This document shows, one piece after another, positions 38,626 through 47,499 of a stretch of 64,000 nucleotides of DNA. Positions within the stretch are counted from its first letter, which is position 1. Every line of letters begins with the position of its first letter. Under the pieces are notes generated by a model. The model saw only the letters and a program-made list of their open reading frames with translations, ran no database searches and had not been told where the DNA came from. A program made the position numbers and the translations under genes. The DNA is from Xanthomarina spongicola (GTDB lineage: Bacteria; Bacteroidota; Bacteroidia; Flavobacteriales; Flavobacteriaceae). The stretch spans positions 186,001-250,000 of the forward strand of contig NZ_QGGP01000004.1 of the NCBI RefSeq assembly GCF_003148645.1, given 5' to 3'.

Positions 38626-38826
38626 ATGGCTATAACTGTAAATTTAGATGTGATGATGGCTAAGCGAAAAATGTCGCTTAACGAACTTTCAGAAAAAGTG
38701 GGATTGACCTTAGCCAATTTATCTATCCTTAAAACCGGAAAAGCCAAAGCCATCAGGTTTAGTACGCTTGAAGCTATTTGTGAAGCGCTGGATTGTCAAC
38801 CTGGAGATTTGTTGGTGTATGAGTAA
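38626..38826 (+). CDS. Small XRE/YozG-type helix-turn-helix regulator
   Basis: A 66-residue protein that is almost only an HTH domain: MSLNELSEKVGLTLANLSIL...GKAKAIRFSTLEAICEALDCQPGDLLVYE. The pattern fits the YozG/Cro-C1 family found beside DUF2975 membrane proteins. It probably controls its own operon; no operator is evident. Confidence 0.93.
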   Translation: MAITVNLDVMMAKRKMSLNELSEKVGLTLANLSILKTGKAKAIRFSTLEAICEALDCQPGDLLVYE

Positions 38827-38860
38827 TAAATGTTATGTTTGAATTTGTACTAAAAAAAGT

Positions 38861-38874
38861 CGAACTTCGTTTAA
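38861..38874 (+). repeat. Shared intergenic motif, copy A
   Basis: CGAACTTCGTTTAA lies 40 bases before the start of the next lipoprotein gene. Near copies occur at 48451 and 50795, also upstream of + strand exported-protein genes. Confidence 0.45.
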
Positions 38875-38913
38875 TGTCATATATAAAACACTGGTTATAA
38901 ATTAAAAACATCA

Positions 38914-39852
38914 ATGAGAATAAAAACTCTTCACATTATTACAATATTATCAATTGTATTGGTTTCATGTTCTTCAAATGATGATGAGAATGACACTGGT
39001 TTACTAATATATCCTTCATATGGTTCAGAAATAGATGTGACAATTAATGGTTTATTGTTTGATGCTATGGAACCTTTTATATCACCAAATGGAAGCTATC
39101 TATTCTTTAATAACTTAAATGATGGTATAAATACAAAGCTCTATTATGCAACTAAAGTAAATGATTCAACTTTTAACTATGTTGGGGAATTAACTGGAGC
39201 CAACCAAACAACTTCACCACATTTAGATGCCGTAGCTGACATGGATGACAACGGAAATTTTTATTGGACATCCACTAGAAATTATCCTAGTGAATTAAAT
39301 AACCTCTTTCATGGGACTTTTAATGCAGGTAATATTAGTGATATTGGAAGAGTTCAAGGAGATTTTAACATGAACACGCCTGGTTGGTTAATAATGGATC
39401 ATGGAATAAGTTTAGATGGACAACATTTATACTTCAATAATGCTAGATTTGATGATATGAATTGTCAAGACCCTTGTGAAACAACATTAGGAATTGCTCA
39501 AAAAGAAAATGCATCAACATTTAATACGCTTCCAAATTCAGCATCCATCCTTCAAAACATTAATAATGAAAATTATATTTATTATGCGCCTTGTATAAGT
39601 AGCGATAACCTTGAATTTTATTACACAAGATATTTAAAAGGGTCAATTACGTCGAATACTGTTTTTGAAATATGCGTTGCAGTGAGACCTAATTCTTCAA
39701 GCAATTTTTCTGTTCCTCAAGTTTTATTTTCAGAAATTATTTCAAGTTTAGTTGAAGCTCCTACACTAACAGTAGATAAAACTATCATGTATTATCATCA
39801 AAAAACTACAGGTTCACATAAAATAATGATGAGATATCGAAGTTCATTATAA
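38914..39852 (+). CDS. TolB/PD40-like lipoprotein
   Basis: A 312-residue predicted lipoprotein: signal MRIKTLHIITILSIVLVSC with lipobox LVSC and acidic residues after it (SSNDDEND), as in surface-exported Bacteroidota lipoproteins. The mature part has propeller-like blades (AMEPFISPNGSYLFFNNLND, MDHGISLDGQHLYFNN, YYAPCISSDNLEFYYTR). It is similar in style to the protein at 19479-20414. No enzymatic motif is seen. Confidence 0.8.
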   Translation: MRIKTLHIITILSIVLVSCSSNDDENDTGLLIYPSYGSEIDVTINGLLFDAMEPFISPNGSYLFFNNLNDGINTKLYYATKVNDSTFNYVGELTGANQTTSPHLDAVADMDDNGNFYWTSTRNYPSELNNLFHGTFNAGNISDIGRVQGDFNMNTPGWLIMDHGISLDGQHLYFNNARFDDMNCQDPCETTLGIAQKENASTFNTLPNSASILQNINNENYIYYAPCISSDNLEFYYTRYLKGSITSNTVFEICVAVRPNSSSNFSVPQVLFSEIISSLVEAPTLTVDKTIMYYHQKTTGSHKIMMRYRSSL

Positions 39853-39987
39853 TGTGAGTAGTCATTCATAAGAAAGCCATACACGTAAATGCAAACACAC
39901 TTCTCTTAGAAACTCTCACTGAAAAGTTTTACAGAAAATTTACACTTTTTTTACATATAATTTGCTTTCATAAGCAACTGACAGATA

Positions 39988-39995
39988 TATATTTG
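39988..39995 (+). promoter_or_regulatory. Candidate promoter of the TonB-like gene
   Basis: TATATTTG fits TAnnTTTG. TTTG at 39961-39964 could be the -33 box, although the 23-base spacer is a little long. The ATG follows 28 bases downstream. Confidence 0.55.
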
Positions 39996-40023
39996 AGAAA
40001 ATTAATCTTAAAAAATATATGGC

Positions 40024-40833
40024 ATGAAAACACGCATTTTTATTTTAAGCACGACACTAATCATCTTTAGTTTAGTAATCTTTGGTTTTACAAACTGGAC
40101 TAATACAGAGTCTATTGAAGAAAATTCAATAAATAAAGACCTTGTTTTTCAAAATCAAAACAATGAATATCTAAGAGAAAAAGTTATTCCAGAACTATAC
40201 TATGGTGTGGATGCACGATTTGAAGCTGTAAATAAACATGATGTACATAATGCTACTACCATCTATGATTTTCTTAATGAAGGAGAAAAATCACAAATAG
40301 AACAGATTTATTCTGTAGATGTAATTGTTATAAAGAACAATCAGCTATCACAAATCCGTGCAAGAGGAACTACATACCAACTCACTGAAGCACAAAAGAA
40401 AATTCTAAAATCAACAGATTACTTTAGTCATTTTACGATAAGAACCGAGTTTAAAGGAAAGAATTTAGAGACTGGTAAAATAGAAGATAAATTTTTCGGC
40501 CCACATATTACTGTTACTCCAGAAAAGCAAGCGACTTATGTGGATGGTAAAAAAACACTCATCGAATATCTTAAGATTAACAGCAAAGAATATATGAATG
40601 TTATAAAGGGAGATAATCTTGGAGCTATTAAATTATCTTTTATAGTGACAAAAAATGGCATTGTTACAGATGTAAAACACGACGCCATGACAACTGGTTA
40701 TCCTTCAATTGATGAAAGGTTTATTAAACTTCTAAAAAATATTCCTGGAAAATGGATTCCTGCTAAAAATTCTATTGGAGAAAAAATGGATCAAGAACTG
40801 GTATTTACTTTTGGACCAGCTGATGGTTGTTAA
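40024..40833 (+). CDS. Exported protein with TonB C-terminal-like domain
   Basis: A 269-residue protein with an N-terminal signal/anchor (MKTRIFILSTTLIIFSLVIFGF). Residues ~195-265 look like the TonB C-terminal fold (AIKLSFIVTKNGIVTDVKH, then KLLKNIPGKWIPAKN). It lacks the proline-rich linker of a true TonB and no ExbBD or receptor genes are near. It may be an energy-transducer relative or a periplasmic protein that reuses the fold. Confidence 0.72.
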   Translation: MKTRIFILSTTLIIFSLVIFGFTNWTNTESIEENSINKDLVFQNQNNEYLREKVIPELYYGVDARFEAVNKHDVHNATTIYDFLNEGEKSQIEQIYSVDVIVIKNNQLSQIRARGTTYQLTEAQKKILKSTDYFSHFTIRTEFKGKNLETGKIEDKFFGPHITVTPEKQATYVDGKKTLIEYLKINSKEYMNVIKGDNLGAIKLSFIVTKNGIVTDVKHDAMTTGYPSIDERFIKLLKNIPGKWIPAKNSIGEKMDQELVFTFGPADGC

Positions 40834-40898
40834 GCCTTTTCTATTTAGTTTACAACTTCTCCATAAAAGTTACTCCTTCATCTAAATCCAAACAATCT

Positions 40899-40962
40899 TG
40901 TCATTCCGACGATAGGAGAAATCTATTTTATTTATAGATTCTCCACTTCACTCTGAATGACA
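40899..40962. repeat. Palindromic REP-like element overlapping the rimO 3' end
   Basis: A 64-base imperfect palindrome: left arm TGTCATTCCGACGATAGGAG..., right arm ending ...CACTCTGAATGACA, loop near 40930. It matches a type I recall as interspersed in Bacteroidota (TGTCATTCCGACGAAGGAG...). The rimO stop (40932-40934) and last ~9 codons lie in it. Confidence 0.75.
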
Positions 40963-42260
40963 GAAACTTCACCATAAAGGTCGAAATCTGCTGCCTCAGT
41001 AATTGTTATTGTTGCAAATTCTCCTGTTTTTAAGTAGGTTTTTGATGCGTCAATAAGCACTTCGTTATCCACATCTGGAGAATCGAATTCTGTTCTTCCA
41101 ACAAAATATTCACCTTCTTTTCTATCGATAACTACCTTAAAGGTTTGTCCTATTTTAGCTTGATTTAATTCCCAAGATATTTGCGATTGAATTTCCATAA
41201 TCTGATTGGCACGATCTTGCTTCACATCCTCAGGAACATCATCTTCTAGATTAAAAGCATGTGTGTTTTCTTCATGACTATAGGTAAAACAACCTAAACG
41301 TTCAAAACGCATGTCTGTAACCCACTGCTTTAATTCTTGGAAATCTTCTTCAGTTTCACCTGGATAACCAACAATTAGTGTGGTACGAATTGTCATTTCT
41401 GGAACAGCTTGTCTAAACTCCTTAAGTAGTTTAGTCGTTTTCTCTTTAGTCGTTCCACGACGCATACTTTTAAGAATACTATCTGAAATATGTTGTAGTG
41501 GAATATCTAAATAATTACAAATTTTAGGTTCACGATTCATCACATCTAGTACATCCATTGGAAATCCAGTTGGAAAGGCGTAATGTAAACGTATCCACTC
41601 AACACCATCAACTTTTACAAGTGCTTCAAGTAATTCGGCAAGGTTTCTTTTTTTGTATATATCGAGTCCGTAATAAGTTAAGTCTTGAGCAATAAGAATC
41701 AATTCTTTTACACCATTTGCTGCTAATTTTTCAGCTTCAATAACTATTTCTTCAATAGGTGTCGATCTATGTTTGCCACGCATAATAGGAATGGCACAAA
41801 AACTGCAAGGTCTGTCGCATCCTTCAGCAATTTTTAAATAGGCATAATTTTTAGGCGTTGTTGTTAATCGTTCACCAATTAATTCGTGTTTATAATCTGC
41901 TCCTAAAGCCTTTAATAATCCTGGTAATTCTGTAGTACCAAAATACTGATCTACATTCGGAATTTCTTTTTGCAGATCTGGCTTGTATCGTTCGCTTAAA
42001 CAACCAGTCACAAATACTTTATCCACATCGCCATCTTCCTTTTTCTGCATAAAATCTAAGATGGTATTAATGCTTTCTTCTTTGGCATTATTTATAAAGC
42101 CACATGTATTAATAACCACAATGTTTCCTTCTTCTTCATGTACAACCTCTTTACCACTGGCTTTTAGTTGTCCCATTAACACTTCGCTATCGTACACATT
42201 TTTACTACAGCCAAGTGTTACCACATTGATTTTGTTCTTTTTAAGTGATTTTGTTCTCAT
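40932..42260 (-). CDS. rimO: Ribosomal protein S12 methylthiotransferase RimO
   Basis: A 442-residue radical SAM enzyme that methylthiolates Asp of ribosomal protein S12. The N-terminal cluster cysteines are in LGCSKNVYDSEV, INTCGFIN and TGCLSERY; the radical SAM motif is CDRPCSFCAIP; and a TRAM domain follows (~residues 375-435). The last ~9 residues (VIQSEVENL) are encoded by a palindromic repeat. A -7 element lies 17 bases upstream of ATG 42260. ftsY is on the same strand upstream, but a + strand lipoprotein gene is inserted between. Confidence 0.96.
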   Translation of the reverse strand: MRTKSLKKNKINVVTLGCSKNVYDSEVLMGQLKASGKEVVHEEEGNIVVINTCGFINNAKEESINTILDFMQKKEDGDVDKVFVTGCLSERYKPDLQKEIPNVDQYFGTTELPGLLKALGADYKHELIGERLTTTPKNYAYLKIAEGCDRPCSFCAIPIMRGKHRSTPIEEIVIEAEKLAANGVKELILIAQDLTYYGLDIYKKRNLAELLEALVKVDGVEWIRLHYAFPTGFPMDVLDVMNREPKICNYLDIPLQHISDSILKSMRRGTTKEKTTKLLKEFRQAVPEMTIRTTLIVGYPGETEEDFQELKQWVTDMRFERLGCFTYSHEENTHAFNLEDDVPEDVKQDRANQIMEIQSQISWELNQAKIGQTFKVVIDRKEGEYFVGRTEFDSPDVDNEVLIDASKTYLKTGEFATITITEAADFDLYGEVSVIQSEVENL

Positions 42261-42277
42261 CTTATTATTTTGGACTG

Positions 42278-42285
42278 CAAATATA
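42278..42285 (-). promoter_or_regulatory. -7 promoter element of rimO
   Basis: The minus strand reads TATATTTG, an exact TAnnTTTG match, 17 bases before the rimO ATG. Confidence 0.6.
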
Positions 42286-42390
42286 GGCTTCTTTTTAGAG
42301 TTAATTACACTAAATATTTTTTGAAATTTTATCTTCTTTAATTGTCTTACAATTTCTATATTCGCGACCGAAAATTCTTATAAATTCATA

Positions 42391-43365
42391 ATGAAAAAAA
42401 TTATTTTATTACTCTCAATTGGTTTGCTTGTTTTTAACTGTTCTAGTGATAGTTCAGACGATTCAAACGACTCCAATAATTGCCCAAAACCCAATGGATT
42501 AAATGTATACGATTTAACAAATACAACAGCTCAATTTAGCTGGAGCACAAATGTTCAATCGTCTTTATATCAAGCACAGTATGGACCATTTGGTTTTAGT
42601 TTAGGTTCTGGAACAACCTTAACTGTTCCTGAACAATATGCTCAAGTAGAAGATTTATTACCACAAACTCAATATGCTTTTTATGCTAGAGTTTTTTGCA
42701 ATAGCACAAATGACTATAGCAATTGGGCTGGACCTTTTAACTTTGTAACTTTATTAGACAATCCATATTGCAATAATCCATCAGATTTTTCTGAGGGTTT
42801 ATACCCAGAATCTGTAACTCATAATTCAATAGAATTAAATTGGAGTAACCCTAGTTCTGATGGCTCTCAAATTGAGTATGGATTACAAGGATTTACTTTA
42901 GGGAATGGAACCACACAAGTTGAACCTGATTTTTACGATCAACATGCTACAATAGCAGGTTTGAATGCTGAAACTACTTATGATTTTTACTTAAGAAATG
43001 TTTGCGATAATGTTGGCTATAGTGCATGGATTGGCCCAGTAAGTGTAACAACAGAAGACGTACCTTTGAATGAAAATTGTTTAGACCCAGAAAACTTTGA
43101 ATTAAATCAAATATATACTTCTGGAGGTTCAGATTACTTAGTGTTTGTTTGGGATGCTCAAAACGGAGAAAACACATGGCAATTAAGTAAAAGTGCTTTA
43201 GGCACGCCTGCTGGTTCTGATGCTATTATAGATACAAGTTACAACCCTGTTCAATTAACAAACCATACAAGTACTGGCGTTGTTTACGATTTCTATGTTC
43301 GTGCCAATTGTAGTGTAGATGGTTATAGCGATTGGGTTGGCCCAATTACTGTTACTGGACCATAA
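42391..43365 (+). CDS. Lipoprotein with three fibronectin type III-like repeats
   Basis: A 324-residue predicted lipoprotein: MKKIILLLSIGLLVFNC with Cys 17 followed by a Ser/Asp-rich stretch, the usual surface-export context. Three Fn3-like modules of ~95 residues each end in the same phrase: YARVFCNSTNDYSNWAGPF, YLRNVCDNVGYSAWIGPV and YVRANCSVDGYSDWVGPI. Each also begins with a paired Cys. Fn3 modules like this are common spacers in Flavobacteriia surface proteins; no enzyme part is present. It sits between rimO and ftsY, on the opposite strand. Confidence 0.82.
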   Translation: MKKIILLLSIGLLVFNCSSDSSDDSNDSNNCPKPNGLNVYDLTNTTAQFSWSTNVQSSLYQAQYGPFGFSLGSGTTLTVPEQYAQVEDLLPQTQYAFYARVFCNSTNDYSNWAGPFNFVTLLDNPYCNNPSDFSEGLYPESVTHNSIELNWSNPSSDGSQIEYGLQGFTLGNGTTQVEPDFYDQHATIAGLNAETTYDFYLRNVCDNVGYSAWIGPVSVTTEDVPLNENCLDPENFELNQIYTSGGSDYLVFVWDAQNGENTWQLSKSALGTPAGSDAIIDTSYNPVQLTNHTSTGVVYDFYVRANCSVDGYSDWVGPITVTGP

Positions 43366-43385
43366 ATTGTAAATAATCACAAATA

Positions 43386-43419
43386 AAAAAGCCTTAAGAG
43401 TTATTTCTTAAGGCTTTTT
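43386..43419. terminator. Bidirectional intrinsic terminator
   Basis: AAAAAGCCTTAAG and CTTAAGGCTTTTT form a perfect 13-bp stem. It serves the convergent Fn3 lipoprotein and ftsY genes. Confidence 0.92.
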
Positions 43420-43435
43420 ATTATAAGTTAGTTTA

Positions 43436-44410
43436 TTACTTAAAAAACGAATCTACAAACTCGTATTTATTGAATACTTGAAGGTCTTCTATACCTTCAC
43501 CTACTCCAATATATTTAACAGGAATTTGAAACTGATCTGAAATACCAATTACTACACCACCTTTTGCTGTTCCATCTAATTTGGTTACTGCAAGTGAGGT
43601 TACTTCTGTTGCTGCTGTAAATTGTTTAGCTTGTTCGAATGCATTTTGTCCTGTAGAACCATCCAATACTAATAATACATCGTGAGGTGCATCTCCTATA
43701 ACTTTCTGCATGACACGCTTTACTTTAGTAAGCTCGTTCATTAAGTTTACTTTATTGTGCAATCTTCCAGCTGTGTCAATAATAATAACATCGGCATTTT
43801 GTGTAACTCCAGATTGTAAAGCATCAAAGGCAACAGAAGCAGGATCGCTTCCCATATCTTGTCTTACCATAGGCACATCTACTCTATCTGCCCAAACCTG
43901 TAATTGATCTATTGCTGCAGCTCTAAAGGTATCAGCAGCTCCAAGAACCACATTCAAACCTTGCTTTTTAAACTGATAAGCTAATTTTCCAATAGTTGTT
44001 GTTTTACCAACACCATTAACACCAACAACCATTAACACATAAGGCGTCTTTTTGCCTTCGTTATTAGTAGGTAACTTAGGTATGGTGTAATCTGATTCTT
44101 CACCAGAATTGGTTTCACTTAATAAGCCAGCAATTTCTTCCCGAAGAATTTTGTTTAACTCGTCTGTACCAAGATATTTATCTTCTTGTACACGAGCTTC
44201 AATACGCTTAATTATTTTAAGGGTTGTATTAACGCCAACATCACTAGTTACAAGAATCTCTTCTAGATTGTCTAAAACCTCATCATCTACTTTAGATTTT
44301 CCAGCAACAGCTTTGCTTAACTTGTTAAAGAAATTGGTTTTAGATTTTTCTAAACCTTTATCTAGTGTTTCTTTTTTTTCTGAAGAAAATATTTTTTTAA
44401 AAAAGCTCAT
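43436..44410 (-). CDS. ftsY: Signal recognition particle receptor FtsY
   Basis: A 324-residue SRP-type GTPase that docks ribosome-nascent chain complexes at the membrane. There is no long acidic A domain. The NG domain shows GVNGVGKTTTIGKLA (P-loop), DTFRAAAIDQL, DTAGRLHNK and TKLDGTAKGG. It lies downstream of DUF4295, rpmG and rpmB on the same strand, a gene order I recall as conserved in Flavobacteriia, although a terminator-like hairpin stands between. Confidence 0.97.
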   Translation of the reverse strand: MSFFKKIFSSEKKETLDKGLEKSKTNFFNKLSKAVAGKSKVDDEVLDNLEEILVTSDVGVNTTLKIIKRIEARVQEDKYLGTDELNKILREEIAGLLSETNSGEESDYTIPKLPTNNEGKKTPYVLMVVGVNGVGKTTTIGKLAYQFKKQGLNVVLGAADTFRAAAIDQLQVWADRVDVPMVRQDMGSDPASVAFDALQSGVTQNADVIIIDTAGRLHNKVNLMNELTKVKRVMQKVIGDAPHDVLLVLDGSTGQNAFEQAKQFTAATEVTSLAVTKLDGTAKGGVVIGISDQFQIPVKYIGVGEGIEDLQVFNKYEFVDSFFK

Positions 44411-44501
44411 TTGTGATTGTTCAATTACATATTATAAAACAAAAGTCTTGCCTAATTGATTTGGCTGAAGATTTGTCATAACAATTGTAAATATAAAATA
44501 A

Positions 44502-44530
44502 AAGCTGCTTTCTAAAATAGAAAGCAGCTT
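44502..44530 (-). terminator. Hairpin terminator after the rpmB-rpmG-DUF4295 operon
   Basis: AAGCTGCTTTCTA-AAA-TAGAAAGCAGCTT is a perfect 13-bp stem, 24 bases past the DUF4295 stop. The following minus-strand sequence is T-rich. It may limit read-through into ftsY. Confidence 0.8.
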
Positions 44531-44553
44531 AAAATATTGTAATACAAAAAGGA

Positions 44554-44706
44554 TTATTGTTTAGATAACCACTCGTTTACTTGATCTGGTGCCATAATTG
44601 ATTCAACAAACATGTAAGCTCCTGTTTTAGGAGACTTCACCATTTTAATAGCTTTTGTTAATCTTTTAGATCCTGTTTGTAACGATGCAACTGATTTCTT
44701 TGCCAT
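44554..44706 (-). CDS. DUF4295 small basic protein
   Basis: A 50-residue protein (MAKKSVASLQTGSKRLTKAI to ...NEWLSKQ) directly after rpmG. It is the DUF4295 family, known only in Bacteroidota and always near L28/L33 genes as I recall. The basic N-terminus and the operon suggest ribosome association, which is inference. The gap to rpmG is 37 bases. Confidence 0.93.
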   Translation of the reverse strand: MAKKSVASLQTGSKRLTKAIKMVKSPKTGAYMFVESIMAPDQVNEWLSKQ

Positions 44707-44743
44707 GTTTTATGCTTTTTAAAACTTAAATAAAGTTTTCTAG

Positions 44744-44926
44744 TTATTTAATTTCTTTATGAACAGTCATTTTCTTTAAGATAGGATTGAATTTTTTAAT
44801 TTCCATTCTATCTGGCGTGTTCTTTTTATTCTTAGTTGTAATATATCTAGAAGTTCCTGGTTGTCCAGACTCTTTATGCTCTGTACATTCTAATATTACT
44901 TGTATTCTGTTACCTTTCTTTGCCAT
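44744..44926 (-). CDS. rpmG: 50S ribosomal protein L33
   Basis: A 60-residue L33 ([17 protein letters not shown]...). The usual zinc-ribbon cysteines are mostly absent; only one Cys is left (LECTEH), so this is the zinc-free form. It lies 24 bases after rpmB. Confidence 0.97.
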   Translation of the reverse strand: MAKKGNRIQVILECTEHKESGQPGTSRYITTKNKKNTPDRMEIKKFNPILKKMTVHKEIK

Positions 44927-44950
44927 TTTCTTAACTTTTAATTGAGGTTA

Positions 44951-45187
44951 TTATTTTAAAAACCCTTTAGTTCTAGCTTCTTTTAATGCAGCAGCAATTC
45001 CAATTCTATTAATTGTTTTTAATGCAGCAGTAGAAACTTTTAAAGTTACCCACTTATCTTCTTCTGGAAGATAAAAACGCTTTTTAATAAGATTTACATC
45101 AAATTTACGTTTTGTTTTATTCATTGCGTGAGATACGTTGTTTCCAACCATCGCTTTCTTACCAGTAAGTTCACAAACTCTTGACAT
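44951..45187 (-). CDS. rpmB: 50S ribosomal protein L28
   Basis: A 78-residue L28 (MSRVCELTGKKAMVGNNVSHA). It leads the rpmB-rpmG-DUF4295 operon and has the best promoter in the window, about 70 bases upstream. Confidence 0.98.
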   Translation of the reverse strand: MSRVCELTGKKAMVGNNVSHAMNKTKRKFDVNLIKKRFYLPEEDKWVTLKVSTAALKTINRIGIAAALKEARTKGFLK

Positions 45188-45257
45188 TTCTTCTAACTTT
45201 AAAATTGTTATTTGTTCTGTTTTCTAAAAATCTATCATAGATATTTTAAACAGGCTG

Positions 45258-45289
45258 CAAATTTAGTAAAACTTTATAATATCAACAAA
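45258..45289 (-). promoter_or_regulatory. Promoter of the rpmB operon (TTTG-N20-TAAATTTG)
   Basis: The minus strand shows TTTG (45289-45286), a 20-base spacer, and TAAATTTG (45265-45258). Both boxes match the Bacteroidota -33/-7 consensus at normal spacing. The leader before the rpmB ATG would be about 65 bases. Confidence 0.82.
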
Positions 45290-45298
45290 CTAAAATTG

Positions 45299-46546
45299 TT
45301 ACTTTTTTAAAATTTCTTTTTGAAGCATTTCAAAAGCTTTATTTACAGCTTTTCGAATCACTTTTTTTCTGTGATTCCCAAGATTAAATTTTTCAGAATA
45401 AACGGTGTCTTTTGTAGCTATAGCAATAAAAACAGTTCCTACCTCAGCATTTGAGTCTCCTTTGTCTGGTCCAGCATTTCCTGTAGTAGCTATAGCATAA
45501 TCTGACTTAAACAAGTCTAAAACATTTTTAGCCATAGCCTCTGCTACTTGAGAACTAACTACAGAATGTGAATTAATAAGCTCTTCTGGAACTTTTAAAA
45601 CGTCTATTTTAGTTTGTGTTGCATAACTTACAACGCTGCCTTTAAAATATTTTGAAGCGCCTGGGATTTTAGTAAACGATTCAGCAATTTTTCCTCCAGT
45701 ACAACTTTCGGCTGTTGCTACTGTTTTTCCTAAAAGTGTTAATTGATTTCCTAATATGGCTTCAATAGAATCGTCTGCCTCGAAACCAACAAAAATATCG
45801 TGAATTTGAGGTAAAAGCATTTCTATTTGCTTTTGCATTTCTGTTTCAACTAAATCCATATCCATATTTTTTGCAGATAATCGTAGTCTAACTCTACCTA
45901 ATCCAGGTAAATAAGCCAACTTCATAAAAACAGGCAAATTATCTTCCCATGCTTCAATTCTTTCAGCTAAAGAACTTTCACCTAAACCATAAGTTAATAT
46001 GGTAGCATGCTTAATAAATGGAAATTTGTATGTTTTACGAAGTTTAGGAATAACAATATTATTCATTAAAGCTTTCATCTCAAAAGGAACACCTGGAAGA
46101 GAAATAAATATTTTGCCATTTTCTTCTATCCACATACCTGGAGCGCTTCCGTTAACATTCATCAACACTTGAGCCTTAGAAGGCACTAAAGCTTGATCAA
46201 TATTTACTTGGGCTAATGGTTGCTTGATGTAATTCTTCCAAAGATGTTGGATATTTTTTAAAACTGCATCACTTTGCACTAAAGTGTCGTTAAAATATTC
46301 GGCTAGGGTATTCTTGGTTATATCGTCTTTTGTAGGACCTAAACCTCCTGTAATTATAATGATATCTGCATTCTCTTCAGCTTCTTTTAAAGACTTCAAA
46401 ATATGACCTCTATCATCTTGAACTGAGGTTATTTGATAAACAGAAACTCCAATATTATTTAAAGCTTTACATATAAAAGCTGAATTGGTGTCTAAAATTT
46501 GACCAATAAGAATTTCATCGCCTATGGTTATAATTTCTGCTTGCAT
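45299..46546 (-). CDS. cinA: CinA family protein (competence/damage-inducible, NMN-deamidase related)
   Basis: A 415-residue two-domain protein. Residues ~1-170 are the MoaB/MogA-like domain (ITIGDEILIGQILDTNS, IITGGLGPTKDD). The C-terminal ~150 residues are the PncC-type NMN amidohydrolase domain (TAESCTGGKIAESF, SYATQTK, TGNAGPDKGD). The family links to pyridine nucleotide salvage and, in some bacteria, competence. Its ATG overlaps the Hpt stop by one base (TAATG). Confidence 0.93.
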   Translation of the reverse strand: MQAEIITIGDEILIGQILDTNSAFICKALNNIGVSVYQITSVQDDRGHILKSLKEAEENADIIIITGGLGPTKDDITKNTLAEYFNDTLVQSDAVLKNIQHLWKNYIKQPLAQVNIDQALVPSKAQVLMNVNGSAPGMWIEENGKIFISLPGVPFEMKALMNNIVIPKLRKTYKFPFIKHATILTYGLGESSLAERIEAWEDNLPVFMKLAYLPGLGRVRLRLSAKNMDMDLVETEMQKQIEMLLPQIHDIFVGFEADDSIEAILGNQLTLLGKTVATAESCTGGKIAESFTKIPGASKYFKGSVVSYATQTKIDVLKVPEELINSHSVVSSQVAEAMAKNVLDLFKSDYAIATTGNAGPDKGDSNAEVGTVFIAIATKDTVYSEKFNLGNHRKKVIRKAVNKAFEMLQKEILKK

Positions 46547-46887
46547 TACAGATTAAAGTCTGCTTTTAACTCGCTTGTAGCATTTTCAACTGCAGTAAGA
46601 ACTATTTGTAATTTTTCGGAGATATCTAGACCTGTTTTCTCAAATTTTCCCCAATCCTGTACTTCTATTAAATCTTGAAGCACACCTAGTTCGAATAGAT
46701 CTACAGTAGGTTTCATTTTATGTGCTGCTTGATATGCATTATAATAATCGTTTTCTGAAACTGCTACTCTTAATCGTTCTGCATCTTCAGGTACTTCTCC
46801 TAAAAAAGCTTCTGCCAAAGCTTTTACAAAATCTTCGTCACCATCTGCTAATTCTCTTACTCTATATAATTTATAATGTTGTTCCAT
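46546..46887 (-). CDS. Histidine phosphotransfer (Hpt) domain protein
   Basis: A 113-residue stand-alone Hpt domain. The phosphoacceptor His is in YQAAHKMKPTVDLF; helices flank it (FVKALAEAFLGEVPEDAERL). Such proteins relay phosphate between hybrid kinases and response regulators, neither of which is in the window. It is wedged exactly between the FAH-family gene (adjacent, no gap) and cinA (one-base overlap). Confidence 0.85.
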   Translation of the reverse strand: MEQHYKLYRVRELADGDEDFVKALAEAFLGEVPEDAERLRVAVSENDYYNAYQAAHKMKPTVDLFELGVLQDLIEVQDWGKFEKTGLDISEKLQIVLTAVENATSELKADFNL

Positions 46888-47499
46888 TTATTTTACTGTT
46901 ATTGAAAACATTTGTCTGTCTTCTATGTATCCTACTAATTTATCGTTTGCAACTACCTTGCCAACTCCTGCTGGTGTTCCTGTAAAGATAATATCTCCAA
47001 TCTTTAAAGTAAAATATTTTGAGACATATTCTATAAGTTCATCTATTTTCCAAAGCATGTGACTGGTATTTCCTGTTTGTACGACTTGGTTATTTTTTTC
47101 TAATGAAAAAGATAAGTTATTTACATCCTCAATACCTTCTTTAGCTATCCAATTTCCTATAACTGCTGCGCCATCAAAGGCTTTGGCTTTTTCCCAAGGC
47201 AATCCCTTTTCTTTAAGTTTGGCCTGTAAATCTCTAGCCGTAAAATCGATTCCTAGGCCAATCTCGCTATAATATTTATGAGCAAATTTTTTATCGATAT
47301 GTTTTCCAACTTTATTAATTTTTACTAAAACTTCTACTTCGTGATGCACATCCTCAGAAAAATCTGGAATAAAAAAGGGCTGCTTCTTTAATAAAATGGC
47401 TGTGTCTGGTTTTAAAAACACCACAGGATCTGTTGGTTTTTCATTTTTCAACTCCTTAATATGGTCTGTGTAATTTCTACCAATACAAATAAGCTTCAT
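46888..47499 (-). CDS. Fumarylacetoacetate hydrolase (FAH) family protein
   Basis: A 203-residue FAH-fold enzyme. The metal ligands are in HHEVEVLVKI, and the C-terminal LKIGDIIFTGTPAGVGKV is the family signature. Short members act as acylpyruvases or on 2-hydroxyhepta-2,4-dienedioate; the substrate is open. The leader directly before ATG is three copies of AACAACA. Confidence 0.92.
   Translation of the reverse strand: MKLICIGRNYTDHIKELKNEKPTDPVVFLKPDTAILLKKQPFFIPDFSEDVHHEVEVLVKINKVGKHIDKKFAHKYYSEIGLGIDFTARDLQAKLKEKGLPWEKAKAFDGAAVIGNWIAKEGIEDVNNLSFSLEKNNQVVQTGNTSHMLWKIDELIEYVSKYFTLKIGDIIFTGTPAGVGKVVANDKLVGYIEDRQMFSITVK

Noticed and set aside
38086-38826. DUF2975/HTH pair as a toxin-antitoxin module
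   Set aside because: The first protein is a multi-span membrane protein and the pair is a known regulator arrangement; nothing points to toxicity.
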